DNA of 64,000 bases, taken from contig CAVVOI010000013.1 in assembly GCA_963749825.1 (NCBI GenBank), positions 1 to 64,000 of the forward strand, read 5' to 3'. A program made the position numbers and the translations under genes. The DNA comes from UBA11865 sp963749825 (GTDB lineage: Bacteria; Chloroflexota; Anaerolineae; Promineifilales; Promineifilaceae). How positions within the stretch are numbered: position 1 is the stretch's first letter; the number at the start of each line of letters is the position of its first letter. Below the pieces are notes generated by a model. The model was not told the origin of the DNA. It searched no databases and saw only the letters and a list, made by a program, of their open reading frames with translations. Below are positions 16,273 through 25,422 of the stretch, one piece after another.

Positions 16273-16491
16273 AGATAATCCGAATCATCTCCAGAAGCTG
16301 ATTTACAGTAACGTTGCAGATCAGACCTCACGGATATTAACATAACCGCTAATTGTTAAAGGATTCTACCTTGAGTAGAATGACATTACGGGCGTGATTC
16401 CCGTTGTAACGGTTCACATCCGTGAGGCCCGCAGGTTCGAGTCCTGCCGCGCCCATTTTTCGATGCCCTGGTCTAGTGACGAGGGTTTTTT
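16273..16491 (+). ncRNA. multi-copy structured RNA with tRNA-Val-like 3' domain, copy 5
   Basis: Well preserved. GCTGATTT/AGATCAG hairpin, GACCTCACGG block, TTAACA/TGTTAA hairpin and ATTCTAC/GTAGAAT hairpin are all present. The tRNA-like part (16390-16455) has a 7-pair acceptor (GGGCGTG with CGCGCCC), anticodon loop TTCACAT, variable loop, and a perfect 5-pair T-arm (GCAGG/CCTGC). Only 12 bases lie between acceptor and anticodon stem. A terminator hairpin with one mismatch follows. Confidence 0.75.
16466..16491 (+). terminator. intrinsic terminator of RNA copy 5
   Basis: CCCTGGTC pairs with GACGAGGG (one mismatch) and is followed by six T at 16486-16491. Confidence 0.75.
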
Positions 16492-16678
16492 CTTGCCTGT
16501 TGCTTCAGTTCCCTGCAATTTCCGCTCTGGTTGACCTCACGGATCGTTAGCAATTCACCGCTAGCGCGGACTTTATTTCTACGATCTATCTTCAAAAAGA
16601 TAGGCCATCTACATATTGGCCACGTCTTCTGCTATAATGCCTTGTGAGCTCAACAATGGATCAGATTGCGAAAACCGT

Positions 16679-17134
16679 GTGAAGATTTATCTGGATGTTT
16701 GTTGCTTGAATCGTCCCTTTGACGATCAGTCACAAGACCGAATTCGATTAGAAGCTGAAGCCGTGCTGCTTATACTCACCCGTGTTCAAAAAGAAGACTG
16801 GGTTTGGTATAGTAGTGACGTCGCGATTGATGAAATTGAACAAACGCCAGATACAAAGCGGCGAGAACGCGTAATGCAATTAAACGCACACGCGAATGAA
16901 GTTTATCAACTCACAGATGTAGACATTGCCAGGGCCAAAGCACTCGCCAATCGCGGCTTTTCAAGTATGGATGCATTGCATCTGGCCTGTGCCGAAAGCT
17001 GTGGCGCCAACGTCTTTCTGACAACAGACGACAAACTATTGCGTAGTGCCAGCCGATTAGCGGAACAGCTACATATAGTCGTTGAAAATCCGTTGCACTG
17101 GTTGGTTCGGCAGCAAGAAAGTGAACCATTATGA
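16679..17134 (+). CDS. PIN-domain protein, probable toxin ribonuclease
   Basis: A PIN-fold endoribonuclease. Acidic residues expected at the active site are visible: IYLDVCCLNRPFDD at the start, IDEIE near residue 45, SSMDALHLACAE near 105, and FLTTDDKLL near 120. I chose GTG at 16679 because a TATAAT box at 16633-16638 makes the earlier in-frame ATG at 16637 unlikely and the PIN fold begins right at this GTG. The stop overlaps the next gene by 4 bases (ATGA), so the two are translated together. Probable toxin of a type II toxin-antitoxin pair, with the partner downstream rather than upstream. Confidence 0.8.
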   Translation: MKIYLDVCCLNRPFDDQSQDRIRLEAEAVLLILTRVQKEDWVWYSSDVAIDEIEQTPDTKRRERVMQLNAHANEVYQLTDVDIARAKALANRGFSSMDALHLACAESCGANVFLTTDDKLLRSASRLAEQLHIVVENPLHWLVRQQESEPL

Positions 17135-17331
17135 CAGAAAGCATGACCTTAAATGAAATCCAACAAGCCGGTCTAGCCGCTCTTTCCCGCGAGTTAGGGC
17201 CGGTCGGCTTTGTGCGCTTCCTCCAAATGTTTGAGAGAGGGTACGGTGACTATTCTCAGGAGCGTTCCGGTTGGCTGGAGGAGCAGTCCATTGACGATAT
17301 CGCGAAGCGAATCCAGGAAAAACGAGGCTAA
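17131..17331 (+). CDS. small partner of the PIN-domain protein, putative antitoxin
   Basis: 66 residues, no membrane segment, charged and helical (LAALSRELGPVGFVRFLQMF, ending IDDIAKRIQEKRG). It begins inside the stop of the PIN gene. Proteins with this ELGPVG-x-x-RFLQ-x-FE-x-GYGDY pattern occur beside PIN genes in other bacteria, which is the basis for calling it the antitoxin; no DNA-binding motif such as ribbon-helix-helix or AbrB is obvious. Confidence 0.65.
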   Translation: MTESMTLNEIQQAGLAALSRELGPVGFVRFLQMFERGYGDYSQERSGWLEEQSIDDIAKRIQEKRG

Positions 17332-17719
17332 CAAAACTAAAACCGGACAGTGCTTTTCGACCATCTTAACAATGTTCATGTTACGGAAAATGGGCATAAC
17401 CTTCGGAATGGCGTCGGCCCATTTGGACAATTGATTGTTAACGTGCGCTTCATACTGATGTTGAAAGCGATTTGCCTGCGAGGAACTAATCGGACACTCC
17501 AAAATCATTGTGATTCTGATCGTGTCCTTAAGTCTCTGGCTTGCGACTCTCTATGTCAGACTCAAGTAGCCAACTTGTTTTTAACAAACTGTCGAAAATA
17601 AGCTAAGAATTGGCTTCCGGCTAACGGTGTCTCTACGTAATCAAAGATGGGGCCATCACATGGAGTTCGCTGTCTTCCCAACTAACGGGATCCGAGCAGC
17701 CCGCTGTGCAGTTAATGAA
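17332..17719. other. gene-free stretch
   Basis: About 390 bases after the PIN unit. Overlapping short frames occur but none has a domain pattern or a ribosome site. I see nothing recognisable. Confidence 0.45.
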
Positions 17720-17887
17720 CTAGAGATCGGCCAGCTCGTCTGAATTATAGTCGTTGTGGAAATCGTAGTATGTGACTCCAACGACTCTGGCATCATTCAC
17801 CGCCACCGAGGGTAGGAACGTCTGTTGCCTGAGTGGATTGGCGTTGGTCGGTGTCTGGTTAATCCTTACCCCCGCCGATAGGGTTAA
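17720..17887 (-). pseudogene. BNR/sialidase-like extracellular protein, C-terminal remnant
   Basis: On the minus strand 55 codons are open before a stop at 17720-17722, without a start codon context: INQTPTNANPLRQQTFLPSV and then VVGVTYYDFHNDYNSDEL. The N-x-R-Q-Q-x-F-x-PSVAV and GVTYYDFHND pattern is that of the repeats in exo-alpha-sialidase-like secreted proteins. The frame is closed upstream by a stop at 17888-17890. A leftover of a much larger gene. Confidence 0.55.
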
Positions 17888-18227
17888 CTAGCTATCAGTG
17901 GACATCGAGAAGGCTACTTCGTCGAAGCCACTGAAAAACTGATAACTGGAAACGATGGACCAGACTGCCGAGTTGATGGCGATAAGTTAGCATTTGAAGG
18001 AAGATTTCATATCAGGTGATTCAGAGTAAGTTTGATGGACGGCTTGACGGAATACGTGTTCCATTCAGCTTCAAGTCAGCTTCAAGATATCGGACGAACT
18101 GGAACCGGTGCAAGGCACCGGAACGTTGTCTCTTCTGTACGGAACGATGAATTCAGGTTGACATTTTTTCTCTGAGATGAGTTTGTGTTCATCTGTGTGC
18201 GCAGTTGATTCGGATTGGAAAAACAGA
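17888..18227. other. gene-free stretch upstream of the TOTE module
   Basis: About 340 bases with no convincing gene. The ATG at 18177 is in frame with the next gene but would add 17 residues unlike a family start. Confidence 0.4.
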
Positions 18228-19364
18228 ATGAGCGAATACCAATACCACGAATGGCAAACCGTGGACCGGTTGTTGACGCATGAAGAACAGGCTGAAGTGG
18301 AAAGCCTCTCCAGCCATATCGAAGTAAGTTCGAGCCGGGCAGTAGTTACCTACAATTGGAGCAGTTTTCGCCACGATCCCAAGCAGGTGCTGCTCGACTA
18401 CTTCGACGCCTACTTCTACATGGCGAACTGGGGAACGCTGCGTTTGATGTTCCGCTTTCCAAAGGGGCTGATTGACAGAGATGCGATCAGACCTTATTTG
18501 CTGGAAGAGTTCGTCTCATTTGAGACAGTTGATGAATATCAAGTACTTGACTTGGAATTCGACCCCGAGTACGGCGAGGGCTGGATGGAAGCGGAGAGCG
18601 GACTTTCCGGTTTCATCCGCCTGCGAGATGACCTAATTAATGGAGATAACCGCCTGCTCTACCTGGCATGGCTGAAGGTCGTGACGAATTCTGAAGGGAT
18701 GGTTGATGACTACGAATCCGAAATTTTCTGCTCCGAATTCGAACCGCCTGTGCCCCCGGGACTCAAGAAACTTTCTCCTAGCTTGAAACACTTTGTTGAC
18801 GTCTTTGAGCTCGACCCCTTCCTGATCCAGGCTGCTGCGGAGACGAGCGAGACCCCAACCTCAGCCAAGCGTATGAATTACAGCAAACTGGTTGCCCGCC
18901 TGCCGCGTGAAGAAAGCAACGCGTTCCTTGCCGCGCTGGCCGAAGGAAAGCCGGGGGTAGCATTGGCATTACGTAAGCGCTTGTTGGCTTTTTCGCCGGA
19001 ACAGAAACCTACTCAAACAAAAATAACCCGCACGCTCCGGCAATTGCTGCAGCGCGCGCAAGAGCTTGCACAGGCTGAGCGGAAACGCCAAGCAGAAGAG
19101 ACTCGCAAAAAGCATGTCGCAGAAATGACTGCGCTGGCAGCACGGGAGGAACAGGCCTGGGGAGAGGTAGACCATTTGCTGGATCACGGCCGTAAGATCG
19201 CTTCAGTTTACGATGATACGACCGTCCGATTGAAGAAACTGGAACAGCTCGCCGAATTTCGGAATACGGAGCACATATTCCAAAGGCGGATTCGGGCACT
19301 AGGGGAGAAATATGCCAGCCGGCACGCGCTGATCCGGCGATGGAAGAACCAGGGGTGGGTGTGA
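18228..19364 (+). CDS. coiled-coil partner protein of the TOTE-type module
   Basis: 378 residues from the ATG at 18228. The N-terminal half begins EYQYHEWQTVDRLLTHEEQA and is rich in acidic and aromatic residues; it has no enzyme motif I recognise. Residues about 270-340 are a highly charged helical/coiled-coil stretch (LAQAERKRQAEETRKKHVAE). The C-terminus is basic. It ends 7 bases before the primase-helicase gene, so the two form an operon. I recall this EYQYYEFQ-type protein as a frequent neighbour of TOTE primase-helicases and of SWIM-type zinc-finger genes, which supports a shared defence role, but its function is unknown. A signal peptide is absent. Confidence 0.7.
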   Translation: MSEYQYHEWQTVDRLLTHEEQAEVESLSSHIEVSSSRAVVTYNWSSFRHDPKQVLLDYFDAYFYMANWGTLRLMFRFPKGLIDRDAIRPYLLEEFVSFETVDEYQVLDLEFDPEYGEGWMEAESGLSGFIRLRDDLINGDNRLLYLAWLKVVTNSEGMVDDYESEIFCSEFEPPVPPGLKKLSPSLKHFVDVFELDPFLIQAAAETSETPTSAKRMNYSKLVARLPREESNAFLAALAEGKPGVALALRKRLLAFSPEQKPTQTKITRTLRQLLQRAQELAQAERKRQAEETRKKHVAEMTALAAREEQAWGEVDHLLDHGRKIASVYDDTTVRLKKLEQLAEFRNTEHIFQRRIRALGEKYASRHALIRRWKNQGWV

Positions 19365-19371
19365 AGCAATC

Positions 19372-21813
19372 ATGCCTGATCAAAAAGATATCGACCAGTC
19401 CATCGCGGCTTTAGAGGAAGAACTGGTCGGTTTGAACAAACAGCGCGCCTCGGTCATCGTCAGGCTTCAGGATTTCCGACGTGAAAAGACATTATTAGCG
19501 CAATCAGGATCGCAGCTCTCCCTGACCTTCCGGCTGCCTGCTGTCACCAACCAATCATCGGAAGACGATAAGATAGCTCTCTTTCAGACTCTGTTCAAAG
19601 GGAGAGATGATGTTTATCCCAGAAGATTCGAGAGCGCCAAAACAGGCAAATTCGGATATTCGCCTGCCTGTGCCAATGAATGGGTACCCGGTATCTGTCA
19701 CAAGCCCAGGATCAAATGCGCCGACTGCAAAAGCCAGGCCTTTTTGCCGGCTAATGAATCGATGATTCGTAATCATCTCCTGGGCCATGATCCATCCGAC
19801 TCTACTGGAAGAGATTTCACTGCTGGTGTATATCCCCTGCTTCTCGACGAAACTTGCTGGTTTCTCGCCGCTGATTTCGATAAGAGTACGTGGCAGGAAG
19901 ACGCCGCTGCGTTTTTTGAGATCTGCCAAATTCATAACGTCCCTGCAGTGCTCGAGCTCTCGCGTTCCGGAAACGGAGGCCATGTGTGGATTTTCTTCTC
20001 TGAACCTATCCCGTCGAAGGTAGCCCGGAGACTGGGCTCCTATTTACTGACCAAAACGATGGACCAACGCCCTGAAATCGGTTTCGATTCTTACGACCGG
20101 TTCTTTCCAAGTCAGGACACTCTTCCGAAGGGTGGATTTGGGAACTTGATTGCATTGCCATTTCAGAAAAGGCCGCGCGAGAGAGGGAATAGCGTTTTTG
20201 TTAACGAGAATCTCGAGCCCTACGAAGACCAGTGGGCGTTTCTCTCATCGATTCGGCGAATGGACCTGAATGAAATTGAAGCTATCCTTGCGGATGTAAC
20301 TGATGATGAAAACATCCTGGGAGTCAAAATTGCTGTCTCGGAAGAAGAAGCCCCTTGGGAAGTACCACCATCCAGGAAACGAAAAGAAAGACCGCTTACC
20401 GGCTCCCTTCCGGAAAAGCTCTCTCTGGTTTTTGGAAATCAGCTCTACGTTGCCAAGGATGATCTGACGCCCTCTTTGAGGAACCGGCTTATTCGCCTGG
20501 CAGCCTTCCAAAACCCGGAATTTTACCGCGCCCAGGCTATGCGATTCTCCACCTTTGATAAACCCCGTATCATAAGCTGCGCTGAAGATTTCCCGAAGCA
20601 CATCGGCCTACCCCGCGGCTGCCTGGATGAAATCATCGATCTGTTGGAAACGCATCACATCAAACCAGAAATCATCGATGAGCGCTTTTCCGGTACCTCT
20701 ATTATGGTTGATTTTCAGGGTAAGCTTAGACCAGACCAGCAAGTTGCTGCGGAGGCGATGTTGAAGGAAGACACCGGAGTTCTTGCAGCAACCAGCGGCT
20801 TTGGAAAAACGGTTATTGCCTCCTACCTGATTGCAAAACGAAAAGTCAACACGTTGGTATTGGTTCATCGCCGGCAACTTCTCGATCAGTGGATTGCGCA
20901 CCTGATCAATTTCTTGGGACTTGCGCCACAAGAGGTCGGACAATTCGGAGGTGGGAGACAAAGATTAACAGGTGTTGTCGATGTGGCTACAATCCAGAGT
21001 CTGAATATGAAGGGGATAGTAAATGACCTCGTTGGGGAGTATGGGCATCTAGTTATCGACGAGTGCCATCACATCTCCGCCTGGAGTTTCGAACTTGTTG
21101 CCCGACAGAGCAAGGCAAAATATATCACCGGTCTTTCCGCTACCGTAACCCGGAAAGATGGCCACGAACCGATCATATTTATGCAATGCGGACCAGTTCG
21201 ATATCGAGTAGACGCGCGGCAGCAAGCAGCCAAAAGGCCTTTCAAACACCGGATTACAGTGAGGAAGACGGAGTTCAAGCTGAGAGATGAGTTCTCAGAG
21301 GACAACCAGCCATCGATACAGGAAATATACAAGGCTCTTTCCGATGATAAGTCCAGGAACGCTCAAATTGTTGAAGATGTACTGGAAGTAATAAAAGTAG
21401 GACGGTATCCGGTGATCCTGACAGAACGCAGGGATCACTTGAAGCTCCTTGCAGAACAACTGCAGCCGCACATCCAGAATATCATCGTCCTGAAAGGGGG
21501 GATGGGGAGAAAACAACGGCGTCTTATCCAGGAGCAACTGGAAAATGTGCCTGACGGAGAAGCGCGAGTTGTCTTATCTACTGGCCGGTATTTGGGAGAA
21601 GGTTTCGACGATGCCCGGTTGGACACGTTATTCCTGACGCTCCCGATTTCCTGGCGAGGAACGTTGGCGCAATATGCAGGTCGATTGCACCGTGAGCACG
21701 ACCAAAAAAAGGAGGTCATCATTTACGATTATTTGGATGAAAATGTCCCGCTATTGTCACGTATGTATGAAAAGCGAAGACGGGGGTATAAGGCACTTGG
21801 GTATGAAATCTAG
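19372..21813 (+). CDS. TOTE conflict-system primase-helicase fusion (AEP + SF2 helicase)
   Basis: 813 residues with three parts. Residues 1-35 are a coiled coil. An archaeo-eukaryotic primase domain follows: FLAADFDK (catalytic acidic pair, about 166-171) and SRSGNGGHVWIFF (about 200-212), preceded by a four-Cys cluster (about 99-118) that may bind zinc. From about residue 455 an SF2 helicase: Walker A ATSGFGKT, DECH box (VIDECHH), motif III GLSAT and motif VI QYAGRLHR. The order matches the AEP-helicase of TOTE conflict systems, predicted to act against invading nucleic acid. All key residues are present. Seven bases after the coiled-coil partner gene. Confidence 0.88.
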   Translation: MPDQKDIDQSIAALEEELVGLNKQRASVIVRLQDFRREKTLLAQSGSQLSLTFRLPAVTNQSSEDDKIALFQTLFKGRDDVYPRRFESAKTGKFGYSPACANEWVPGICHKPRIKCADCKSQAFLPANESMIRNHLLGHDPSDSTGRDFTAGVYPLLLDETCWFLAADFDKSTWQEDAAAFFEICQIHNVPAVLELSRSGNGGHVWIFFSEPIPSKVARRLGSYLLTKTMDQRPEIGFDSYDRFFPSQDTLPKGGFGNLIALPFQKRPRERGNSVFVNENLEPYEDQWAFLSSIRRMDLNEIEAILADVTDDENILGVKIAVSEEEAPWEVPPSRKRKERPLTGSLPEKLSLVFGNQLYVAKDDLTPSLRNRLIRLAAFQNPEFYRAQAMRFSTFDKPRIISCAEDFPKHIGLPRGCLDEIIDLLETHHIKPEIIDERFSGTSIMVDFQGKLRPDQQVAAEAMLKEDTGVLAATSGFGKTVIASYLIAKRKVNTLVLVHRRQLLDQWIAHLINFLGLAPQEVGQFGGGRQRLTGVVDVATIQSLNMKGIVNDLVGEYGHLVIDECHHISAWSFELVARQSKAKYITGLSATVTRKDGHEPIIFMQCGPVRYRVDARQQAAKRPFKHRITVRKTEFKLRDEFSEDNQPSIQEIYKALSDDKSRNAQIVEDVLEVIKVGRYPVILTERRDHLKLLAEQLQPHIQNIIVLKGGMGRKQRRLIQEQLENVPDGEARVVLSTGRYLGEGFDDARLDTLFLTLPISWRGTLAQYAGRLHREHDQKKEVIIYDYLDENVPLLSRMYEKRRRGYKALGYEI

Positions 21814-22403
21814 GGATATCAAATCTAACCAATTAGGAGGGGAATCTCCTCACAACCCATAAGATCTGATGCTCGATAACACCTTGAGCGACAACGCTGG
21901 CTTCGCCGAGGACGGCGCTATAGTGCTAGGATCGAGGACCGCAGGAGCATCAAGGATCGCAAGCATTGTGTTAAGCTGTCGGAACCGGGGCGGAAGAGAC
22001 ATCACCTGCTCGGTAGAGTTGGGTCGTGATAGCCAACAACATGACCATGCTGGTGGCGGGACTGGCAGCTTGTGTATGAAACAGGTTCGTTCAAAACCAG
22101 GCGGAAGTCCGCCTGGATCTACAAATCCCAATGAAAACTAGTCGAAAAGGAAACGGCCGTCGCATCCAACAGCCGGGTCTGACACCACCTGACATGTGTG
22201 ATCAAAACACATCGTCTGGCGATTGTCCGCATCGTACTGCGGCCCTTCAGAGACTGACGAAGACGCTCGCGTACTTTTGTGAGAATACGAGACGATCGCC
22301 TCGCTCAGCGCTACGCTCAGGGGTTACGCAGCCTATGTGTCACCAACGTGTCCACTCATCTTCTATTTGACTAGAGTCTATCTGGAATCCGAGGCTTACA
22401 GGA
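21814..22403. other. gene-free stretch with one strong hairpin
   Basis: About 590 bases between the helicase gene and RNA copy 6. Several 60-95 residue frames exist on both strands but they shadow each other and show no domain. The only clear structure is the hairpin at 22097-22116. Confidence 0.5.
22097..22116 (-). terminator. possible minus-strand terminator hairpin
   Basis: CCAGGCGG pairs perfectly with CCGCCTGG around AAGT. On the minus strand it is followed by TTTTG, a weak T-tract; on the plus strand there is none. No minus-strand gene ends here, so it may be a leftover. Confidence 0.3.
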
Positions 22404-22431
22404 TTGACACTCGGTTCGATGGCTGTAGAAT
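22404..22431 (+). promoter_or_regulatory. promoter of structured RNA copy 6
   Basis: TTGACA at 22404-22409, 16 bases, TAGAAT at 22426-22431. Confidence 0.75.
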
Positions 22432-22437
22432 ATCGAC

Positions 22438-22648
22438 AGATTACATCAATTTAGCTCGAAGAGGCTCATTTACAATAACATTGCAAATGAGACCTCGGTT
22501 CTTAACATAACCGCTAATTGTTAAAGAATTCTACCTCAAGTAGATTGACATTACGGGCGTGTTCGCAGTTCGTAGGGATACACATCCGTGAGGTCGTTGG
22601 TTCGAGTCCAATCGCGCCCATTTTTCTTGCCCTGGTTCTAAGCCAGGG
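22438..22648 (+). ncRNA. multi-copy structured RNA with tRNA-Val-like 3' domain, copy 6
   Basis: The first hairpin is CTCATTT with AAATGAG, where other copies have CTGATTT with AAATCAG: a G-C pair replaced by C-G, i.e. a compensatory change. TTAACA/TGTTAA is kept; GACCTCACGG is shortened to GACCTCGG. The tRNA-like part (22555-22620) has a 7-pair acceptor (GGGCGTG with CGCGCCC) and a perfect T-arm (GTTGG/CCAAT), but the anticodon loop reads TACACAT, so the U33 equivalent is lost. TTTTT follows the acceptor, then a CCCTGG/CCAGGG hairpin (22630-22648) without a T-tract. Confidence 0.7.
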
Positions 22649-22751
22649 CTTGGTGCTCCTAACACCTGTCTGAACTGTGCCGCCAACCCCCATTGACAAA
22701 CCCGAGCAAGTTGCTTCGTCGAAATCTCAAGCTCCCGAATCAGAATCGATT

Positions 22752-22952
22752 GGGGCAGTTGGCGAACGCGAATTCGAGGTAATCCAACTCATTTTCAAGG
22801 GGTGAGCTTGTCGAGAAATCGCTACAAGGCTGTTCCTTGTGCCCAACACGATCAAGATCCGCCCTCACAATATCTACGGTAAACTCGGCGCGAACAACCA
22901 GGCACAGTCAGTTACCAAGGCTAAGGCCTTGGGGATCTTGCTCTTGACCTAA
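22752..22952 (+). pseudogene. LuxR-family HTH domain remnant with in-frame stop
   Basis: One frame reads a full LuxR C-terminal HTH: GAVGEREFEVIQLIFKG, a TGA, then ACREIATRLFLVPNTIKIRP, HNIYGKLGANN and ALGIL before the stop. The normal sequence at the TGA would be L or a similar residue. The upstream regulator body is gone. Same family as the intact regulator at 6453. Confidence 0.75.
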
Positions 22953-23226
22953 TCGATTGATGCTGGAAAACAGCACTGGCTGCATGCAAAACGAAATCAA
23001 AATCATCAGGCCTCCGTCTGCAAGTCCACTTTTTCCGTTTCCAGGAGAAGGGATTACCACCATGAGTACCACGTTCGGGGTACGACATTAATACCCCCTG
23101 TCTCTTATCCTGTAAGGGGATGTTCACCAATCTAAAATTGTCAAAGTGGATCCGCAAGGGACACTCTGCACCGAAACAATCAGGCTTATCTGTTATGTCC
23201 TAGATGACAGGAAAAAGGAGACCATC

Positions 23227-24108
23227 ATGTTATTTTCCGGGAAGAATTGCTTAATCACCGGCGCAAACTCAGGTTTAGGATTTGCAGTTTCCAAGAAATT
23301 CGCGCGCAGGGGGGCTCACACGATATTGCTATGCCGCGACAAGGAACGAGGCGAAGATGCTGTTCATACGATAGAGCAAGAGACACCGAATGCTTCAGTT
23401 GATCTGATGATCTGTGATTTGGCGTCCATGGAATCAACTCAAAGCTTCATTAGAGACTTCAAGGCGAAGTATTCGAAACTCGATATCCTCTTAAACAATG
23501 CTGCGGTTATGAAGCGGAAGCGCACGATTACCGCGGATGGCTTTGAGATGATGTTCCAGGTGAATTACCTGGCGCCATTCATGTTTATGAACGCCTTTGT
23601 CGAGTTGCTTGAGAATGGTTCGTCACACCAAATCATTAACATTGCGCTACCGGCCGACGACTTGCGTTTGAATTTCGACGATCTCCAATTCAAAGAGACC
23701 TATCACATGTTCAATTCATTCTTCCAGACAAAGCTCTGCCTACTGATGGCCAGTCTTGAGATGGCACGGAGACATGAAAGCGATGAATTGACAGTAAAAC
23801 TCGCCGTCCCAGGATCTTTCAAGTCGAACCTGGCAAGGGACTTTTACGGGTTTGGATGGGTAAAGAACCTGTTCATGGCCTCCGTCGATTCGGCGGCCGA
23901 AAATATCATGTATGTTGTCACGCTGGATGAGGAGCAGAAGAAATCCACCAGATTATTTGAGAAGCGAGAAGAAAAACATCTCACGCCCTATTGGCAGGAT
24001 ACGGAGGTTAGCGAACATTTGTGGTCAACGACAGAAGCGTTGCTTGAGGATAGCCCGATCTACCAATCCGTTAGTTTTGAAAGATTGGCCGCAAGATCGT
24101 TGGTCTGA
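23227..24108 (+). CDS. short-chain dehydrogenase/reductase-like protein lacking the catalytic Ser/Tyr
   Basis: 293 residues starting at 23227, with AAAAAGGAG seven bases upstream; the longer in-frame extension has no ribosome site. The Rossmann fold is intact: TGANSGLG (cofactor), a CDLAS acidic turn and LLNNAAV. The group resembles retinol-dehydrogenase-like SDRs. The usual catalytic Ser position reads IINIALPADD instead of IVNVSS, and the usual YxxxK reads FFQTK, so Ser and Tyr are both replaced while Lys remains. It may bind NAD(P)H without redox activity or use a changed mechanism. It is monocistronic, with an IS630 element following. Confidence 0.8.
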   Translation: MLFSGKNCLITGANSGLGFAVSKKFARRGAHTILLCRDKERGEDAVHTIEQETPNASVDLMICDLASMESTQSFIRDFKAKYSKLDILLNNAAVMKRKRTITADGFEMMFQVNYLAPFMFMNAFVELLENGSSHQIINIALPADDLRLNFDDLQFKETYHMFNSFFQTKLCLLMASLEMARRHESDELTVKLAVPGSFKSNLARDFYGFGWVKNLFMASVDSAAENIMYVVTLDEEQKKSTRLFEKREEKHLTPYWQDTEVSEHLWSTTEALLEDSPIYQSVSFERLAARSLV

Positions 24109-24240
24109 AAGACAGTGAAATCGTTGCTTGACGAATAGAAGAGTGGCCATTGAAATCTGTTAAGTAAGTATTCGAAAGGTTTGTGCACTTTTCCAATTGA
24201 ATAATGCGAGTCATTCTCTCTGAAAAAGGAGAGAGCGCTC

Positions 24241-25422
24241 ATGATTTATGCCAAAGTCGATGCCCAAGACCGCGAAACAATCCAGGCCGAGATGAGAACG
24301 ACCATTGATGCTAAATGGTATCGGCGACTCAAGGTCATTGACCTATCAAGTCAGGGCCAAACGGCCTCGGAACTGGCCCAGATGTTTGACTTATCAGCCG
24401 CAACAATCCGCCGCTACATCCATCTCTACAACGATGCAGGTCTAACTGGTTTGCGACCGGCATACGGTCGTGGACGGCCGCCGCTGTTGAACTGGACACA
24501 AGCCCAATGGCAAGATGTGCTAGCGCAATCACCGGCTAATATGGCCCAGTTGAACACGGCGGCTCAAAACTGGACCCAGGCCTTACTCCGTCAGTATCTA
24601 GAGACCTATCACAAGGTCAAGGTGACCCAAACCACCATTTCCAAAGCCTTACGTCGCGTTGGTATTCGCTGGCGACGGGCCAAGCGCCGCGTGTACTCGC
24701 CGGATCCGCTCTACGTCATCAAGCGGCAACGAGTTGACCAGCTACGGCAGCTGGCGCTGGCTGGTGGTCTCACCAGTCAAAATTCTGCCCGACGCCGGTC
24801 AGACGAACCGCCCAAATCAGCCTATCTCGCTTTTCTTGATAGCACCGACCTACACTGGAATCCCGACATCGGTTCCACCTATGGGTTAGCAGGCAAGCAA
24901 TTGAAGGTTGATTCTCCTGGGTTGGAGAATCCCTGGTATGCTCTCTTTGGTAGCCTGATATTCCCGTCCGGTGAAGGACTCTACACCATCCATCATCGCA
25001 AACGAGCAGCCGAACTATTGGAGCATCTTCGGTTGTTAATCGATCTCGAGCCAGGTGCCTTCTGGTTTGTCATCCTGGACAACGCTTCGGCGCACACAAC
25101 GGCAGCCATTCACTCTTTCGAGCAGCAACACCTGGACCGTCTAGAGTTAGTCTATTTGCCGACTTACAGCCCGCATTTGAACCTGATTGAACGCCTGTGG
25201 CGACTGATGCGTAGCCAAGTTACTCGTAATCGTTTCTACGACTCTCTGTCGGCCCTGGCCGATGTCACCGTTAATTGGCTTGACCAGTTGCCTTTTTCTC
25301 AATTCTGTTCCCTCATGGGAACGGACGAGCGACAGCTCGCATTTGTTAACAAACCTTTTTACTCAGAAACAAAATTTTGCCTATGTCGAAATGGCCAACT
25401 GCGATTCAATACGAAACCCTAA
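24241..25422 (+). CDS. IS630-family transposase
   Basis: 393 residues. The N-terminal HTH (LSSQGQTASELAQMFDLSAA) is followed by a linker with GRGRPPLL, then an HTH-like KVTQTTISKALRRVGIRW. The DDE core has FLDSTDLHWNPD (Asp), FVILDNASAHT (Asp) and LNLIERLWRLM (Glu), all present. The frame is open from end to end. The final codons overlap the C-terminus of a convergent IS110-type transposase gene by 42 bases, which suggests one IS inserted at the edge of the other. Terminal repeats were not clearly identified. Confidence 0.9.
   Translation: MIYAKVDAQDRETIQAEMRTTIDAKWYRRLKVIDLSSQGQTASELAQMFDLSAATIRRYIHLYNDAGLTGLRPAYGRGRPPLLNWTQAQWQDVLAQSPANMAQLNTAAQNWTQALLRQYLETYHKVKVTQTTISKALRRVGIRWRRAKRRVYSPDPLYVIKRQRVDQLRQLALAGGLTSQNSARRRSDEPPKSAYLAFLDSTDLHWNPDIGSTYGLAGKQLKVDSPGLENPWYALFGSLIFPSGEGLYTIHHRKRAAELLEHLRLLIDLEPGAFWFVILDNASAHTTAAIHSFEQQHLDRLELVYLPTYSPHLNLIERLWRLMRSQVTRNRFYDSLSALADVTVNWLDQLPFSQFCSLMGTDERQLAFVNKPFYSETKFCLCRNGQLRFNTKP

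Noticed and set aside
21869..22141. 90-codon frames on both strands
   Set aside because: They overlap each other, carry no domain and have no ribosome site.
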